In this document: piece after piece, positions 12,113 to 13,915 of the stretch
Numbering within the stretch: position 1 is the first letter of the stretch
Layout: each line of letters begins with the position of its first letter
Assembly: GCA_024230695.1 (NCBI GenBank)
Contig: JAAERC010000105.1
Coordinates: 1 to 13,915 of the forward strand
Source of the DNA: Candidatus Zixiibacteriota bacterium
GTDB taxonomy: Bacteria > Zixibacteria > MSB-5A5 > GN15 > PGXB01
Direction of reading: 5' to 3'
Length of the DNA: 13,915 nucleotides
Made by a program: the position numbers and the translations under genes
Notes under the pieces: generated by a model
What the model saw: only the letters and a program-made list of their open reading frames with translations
Database searches by the model: none
Told to the model about the DNA's origin: nothing

Positions 12113-13807
12113 TTACTTAATGATATCGCCGAAATACAGAAACATAAATATGAAAAACAGTACAACCCCAACCGCCGCGACGATTTTAATAACCGGTGAC
12201 TGGAGATTAAATCTGATCGAATCGTTTAATTCAACATCAGGTTTTTTCTTACGCTTGAATTTTCGTTTCATAAGTTCCAGATCGGCAAAGTACTCTTCGA
12301 AATCCTGGTATCGATTAGCGATTTTAAAAGCTAACAACTTTTTCAAAATATCAACCAGTTTACCGGGGACAAGATCATTCCCGCGACTGATCATCAGATA
12401 ACCATTGCGGTCATACGATGGGTTACGATTATAAAGGAGCTTATGTAATATCACACCCAGACCATAAATATCAGCCTGTTTGCTGACTCTTTTTTCCGGT
12501 GGTGCATACCAGTTCTTTTTCATCAGGTCATAATGCGGAGGTAAACCAAAATCGCACAATTTGATAACATTATCTTTTGTAAACAGTACATTCGATGGCC
12601 GAAGGTTGCCATGTATAACACCATTATTATGCGCAAATTGAAGTGCCTCAGAAATCTGTCTAACAATTTCCAATGCTTTTTCAACTTCATACGGTTTAAT
12701 CATTCTATCTTTAAGCGACCCGCCCTGCGCATATTCCATAACTACTACAAGTTTGTTTTTGTCACCACCGGCACCATAGATCTCAAGAATATTATCATGT
12801 TTCAATTGTGCCAACTGCCGCGCTTCCTTCAAACCGGTCGATTGCTTATCATTTTTCTTAATAATAAACAATTCGCGCGACTCAAGGTTTTCCATCAGCA
12901 TTGTTGTCCCATGTTTAGTCTCTTTTATCGTATCCAAATACTGACTATTACCGATAAACGACTGAACACTGCTCATTCCATTTTGCCCGGGAACATTCTG
13001 ACCGCCCTGCGACGATATCTGATTTAAGATAGCGTCTTTCAATTCAACAGCACTTTGAAAACGATCTTTGGCACTCATCGCCATACATTTGTTAATTATC
13101 TCATCAAATTTTTGTGGGATCTTTGGATTAATCTCACTCGGTAATTTGAACCGCCCCATCGGTCTTTTCCCGATCAGGACCTCATAGATGATCACCCCGG
13201 TCGAAAAAATGTCGGTTGTAAGATCAACATTGGTCGATGATACCCTCTGCTCTGGCGACATATATGCCAGCGTCCCCATTATAACGTCGGAACGAGTGAC
13301 TTCCTGCTCTGGCTTACTCAATATCTGCGCGATTCCAAAATCAGCCATCATCGCGTTACCCTGTTTATCAACCAGAATATTGGCCGGTTTTACATCACGA
13401 TGAATCACGCCGTTTTTGTGCGCATAATCAAGACCCTTAAGGATCATCACAATCATCTCGAGTTTCTGACGGACTGTATAATCTTTCGAATAAAGCACCT
13501 CTTTAAAAGATGTTCCGTCGATATACTCCATCACAAAATAATACTGATCATCTATTTTCCCGCGATCTATAATATGAACAATATTCGGGTGAGTCAGTCC
13601 GGCGATAGTTTTTGATTCACGATCAAACCGTCTGACTATATCAGAATCTCTGCTGAGTTCGTGAGAGAGGACTTTGATTGCAACATCCCGGTCCAGTGAT
13701 TTTTGCCGCGCTTTATAGATCCGGGCGACACCACCCTGGCCGATTTTGGCTTCAATCTGATAATCCGGGATTTGCAGAACTTTTTGTTTGTTTGCTGTTT
13801 GCGTCAT
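12113..13807 (-). CDS. Tail-anchored tandem Ser/Thr protein kinase and pseudokinase
   Basis: Starting at the ATG at 13807 the protein has 564 residues. Domain 1 (about 15-265) is a complete Hanks-type kinase: glycine loop IGQGGVA (22-28), K45 in VAIK, HRDVKPAN (136-143) with catalytic D138, DFG (156-158) and a GTLAYMSPEQ activation segment. Domain 2 (about 290-515) is kinase-like but degenerate: no glycine-rich loop, a possible K317, HGNLRPSN (399-406) with Asn at the catalytic Asp position, DFG kept (419-421) and APPE (435-438). A basic stretch KRKFKRKKK (514-522) precedes a single membrane segment (about 539-559) and a tail of about five residues. There are no PASTA or other outer sensor domains. 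An upstream TTG (13867) is rejected because it would read through a terminator. Domain 1 is probably active and domain 2 regulatory; substrates are unknown. Confidence 0.92.
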   Translation of the reverse strand: MTQTANKQKVLQIPDYQIEAKIGQGGVARIYKARQKSLDRDVAIKVLSHELSRDSDIVRRFDRESKTIAGLTHPNIVHIIDRGKIDDQYYFVMEYIDGTSFKEVLYSKDYTVRQKLEMIVMILKGLDYAHKNGVIHRDVKPANILVDKQGNAMMADFGIAQILSKPEQEVTRSDVIMGTLAYMSPEQRVSSTNVDLTTDIFSTGVIIYEVLIGKRPMGRFKLPSEINPKIPQKFDEIINKCMAMSAKDRFQSAVELKDAILNQISSQGGQNVPGQNGMSSVQSFIGNSQYLDTIKETKHGTTMLMENLESRELFIIKKNDKQSTGLKEARQLAQLKHDNILEIYGAGGDKNKLVVVMEYAQGGSLKDRMIKPYEVEKALEIVRQISEALQFAHNNGVIHGNLRPSNVLFTKDNVIKLCDFGLPPHYDLMKKNWYAPPEKRVSKQADIYGLGVILHKLLYNRNPSYDRNGYLMISRGNDLVPGKLVDILKKLLAFKIANRYQDFEEYFADLELMKRKFKRKKKPDVELNDSIRFNLQSPVIKIVAAVGVVLFFIFMFLYFGDIIK

Positions 13808-13815
13808 AATTCCAT

Positions 13816-13855
13816 AAAAAAATGAGGATATCCTTCTATTAGGGCTATCCTCATT
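13816..13855 (-). terminator. Rho-independent terminator of the gene at the right edge
   Basis: AATGAGGATA (13821-13830) pairs perfectly with TATCCTCATT (13846-13855) with a 15-base loop, and on the minus strand a 7-base T run (13822-13816) follows. It ends the T9SS-like gene, whose stop is at 13883-13885, and finishes only eight bases before the kinase ATG. Confidence 0.88.
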
Positions 13856-13882
13856 ATTAATCGGCAATATGTCGTAAAAGCT

Positions 13883-13915
13883 TTATTTCAGAAGCATCAT
13901 CTTTCTGGTCAGCGA
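13883..13915 (-). CDS. C-terminal end of a secreted protein with a T9SS-like sorting tail, partial
   Basis: Only the last ten codons and stop are in the window: SLTRKMMLLK. The pattern (T/V)(K/R)K(M/L)xxLK at the very end is the classic last strand of the type IX secretion (Por) C-terminal sorting domain, and a strong terminator follows 28 bases later. Together these make a real gene end likely. The rest of the protein lies beyond the window, so its function cannot be told. With so few residues the family call is tentative. Confidence 0.6.
   Translation of the reverse strand, partial: SLTRKMMLLK

Noticed and set aside
12113..13807. Kinase as a fourth member of the ABC-3C system
   Set aside because: It is separated by 338 bases with a candidate promoter and a hairpin, ABC-3C systems do not need a kinase, and its architecture fits a housekeeping signalling protein. 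Only conserved co-occurrence would revive the idea.
13808..13867. TTG start for the kinase adding twenty residues
   Set aside because: The added codons run through the upstream gene's terminator hairpin and T run, and no ribosome binding site precedes the TTG.

Overview
The window reads as chromosomal DNA of an uncultured bacterium of the FCB superphylum, most like Zixibacteria or a related candidate phylum. This rests on protein style and not on a marker gene. The first gene combines a gingipain-like C25 peptidase, a putative Ig domain and a dockerin of the NILDVVxLINYIYKGG type. The right edge carries the last codons of a protein ending TRKMMLLK, like type IX secretion (T9SS) sorting domains. 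Genes are dense, AT-rich and mostly on the minus strand.

Layout. Positions 1-1437: 3' part of the secreted C25 peptidase/dockerin gene and its terminator (plus strand). Positions 1483-2406: queG, epoxyqueuosine reductase (plus). Positions 2413-4416: a large GT-C-like membrane glycosyltransferase with a C-terminal TPR-like tail (minus, convergent with queG). Positions 4553-8219: four minus-strand housekeeping genes in the order of transcription: exported cyclophilin, dxr (MEP isoprenoid pathway), rseP-like site-2 protease, lepB (signal peptidase I). Positions 8220-8831: non-coding, packed with palindromic repeat modules. Positions 8832-11774: an accessory three-gene operon. Positions 11775-12112: a 338-base gap with the operon's likely promoter and another hairpin. 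Positions 12113-13807: a tail-anchored protein with a serine/threonine kinase and a pseudokinase in tandem. Positions 13816-13915: terminator and last codons of the next gene.

The accessory operon is the main discovery. An Mrr-like PD-(D/E)xK nuclease with an ABC-3C C-terminal domain, a 78-residue middle component and a DUF2326 coiled-coil ABC ATPase are translationally coupled. Together they form a complete ABC three-component (ABC-3C) conflict system, a class predicted to act against phages or other invading DNA and little studied by experiment. It lies between conserved genes. Hairpins sharing the 5' word GTAGG, in the same orientation, occur on both sides of it, so it looks like a cargo island at a repeat-rich site.

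How the genes work together: the cyclophilin, RseP and LepB all serve protein export and the envelope, with dxr as the usual rseP neighbour. The peptidase and the T9SS-like tail show what is exported. The ABC-3C operon and the kinase appear to be separate transcription units. All homology calls come from motif recognition by eye; no database search was run.
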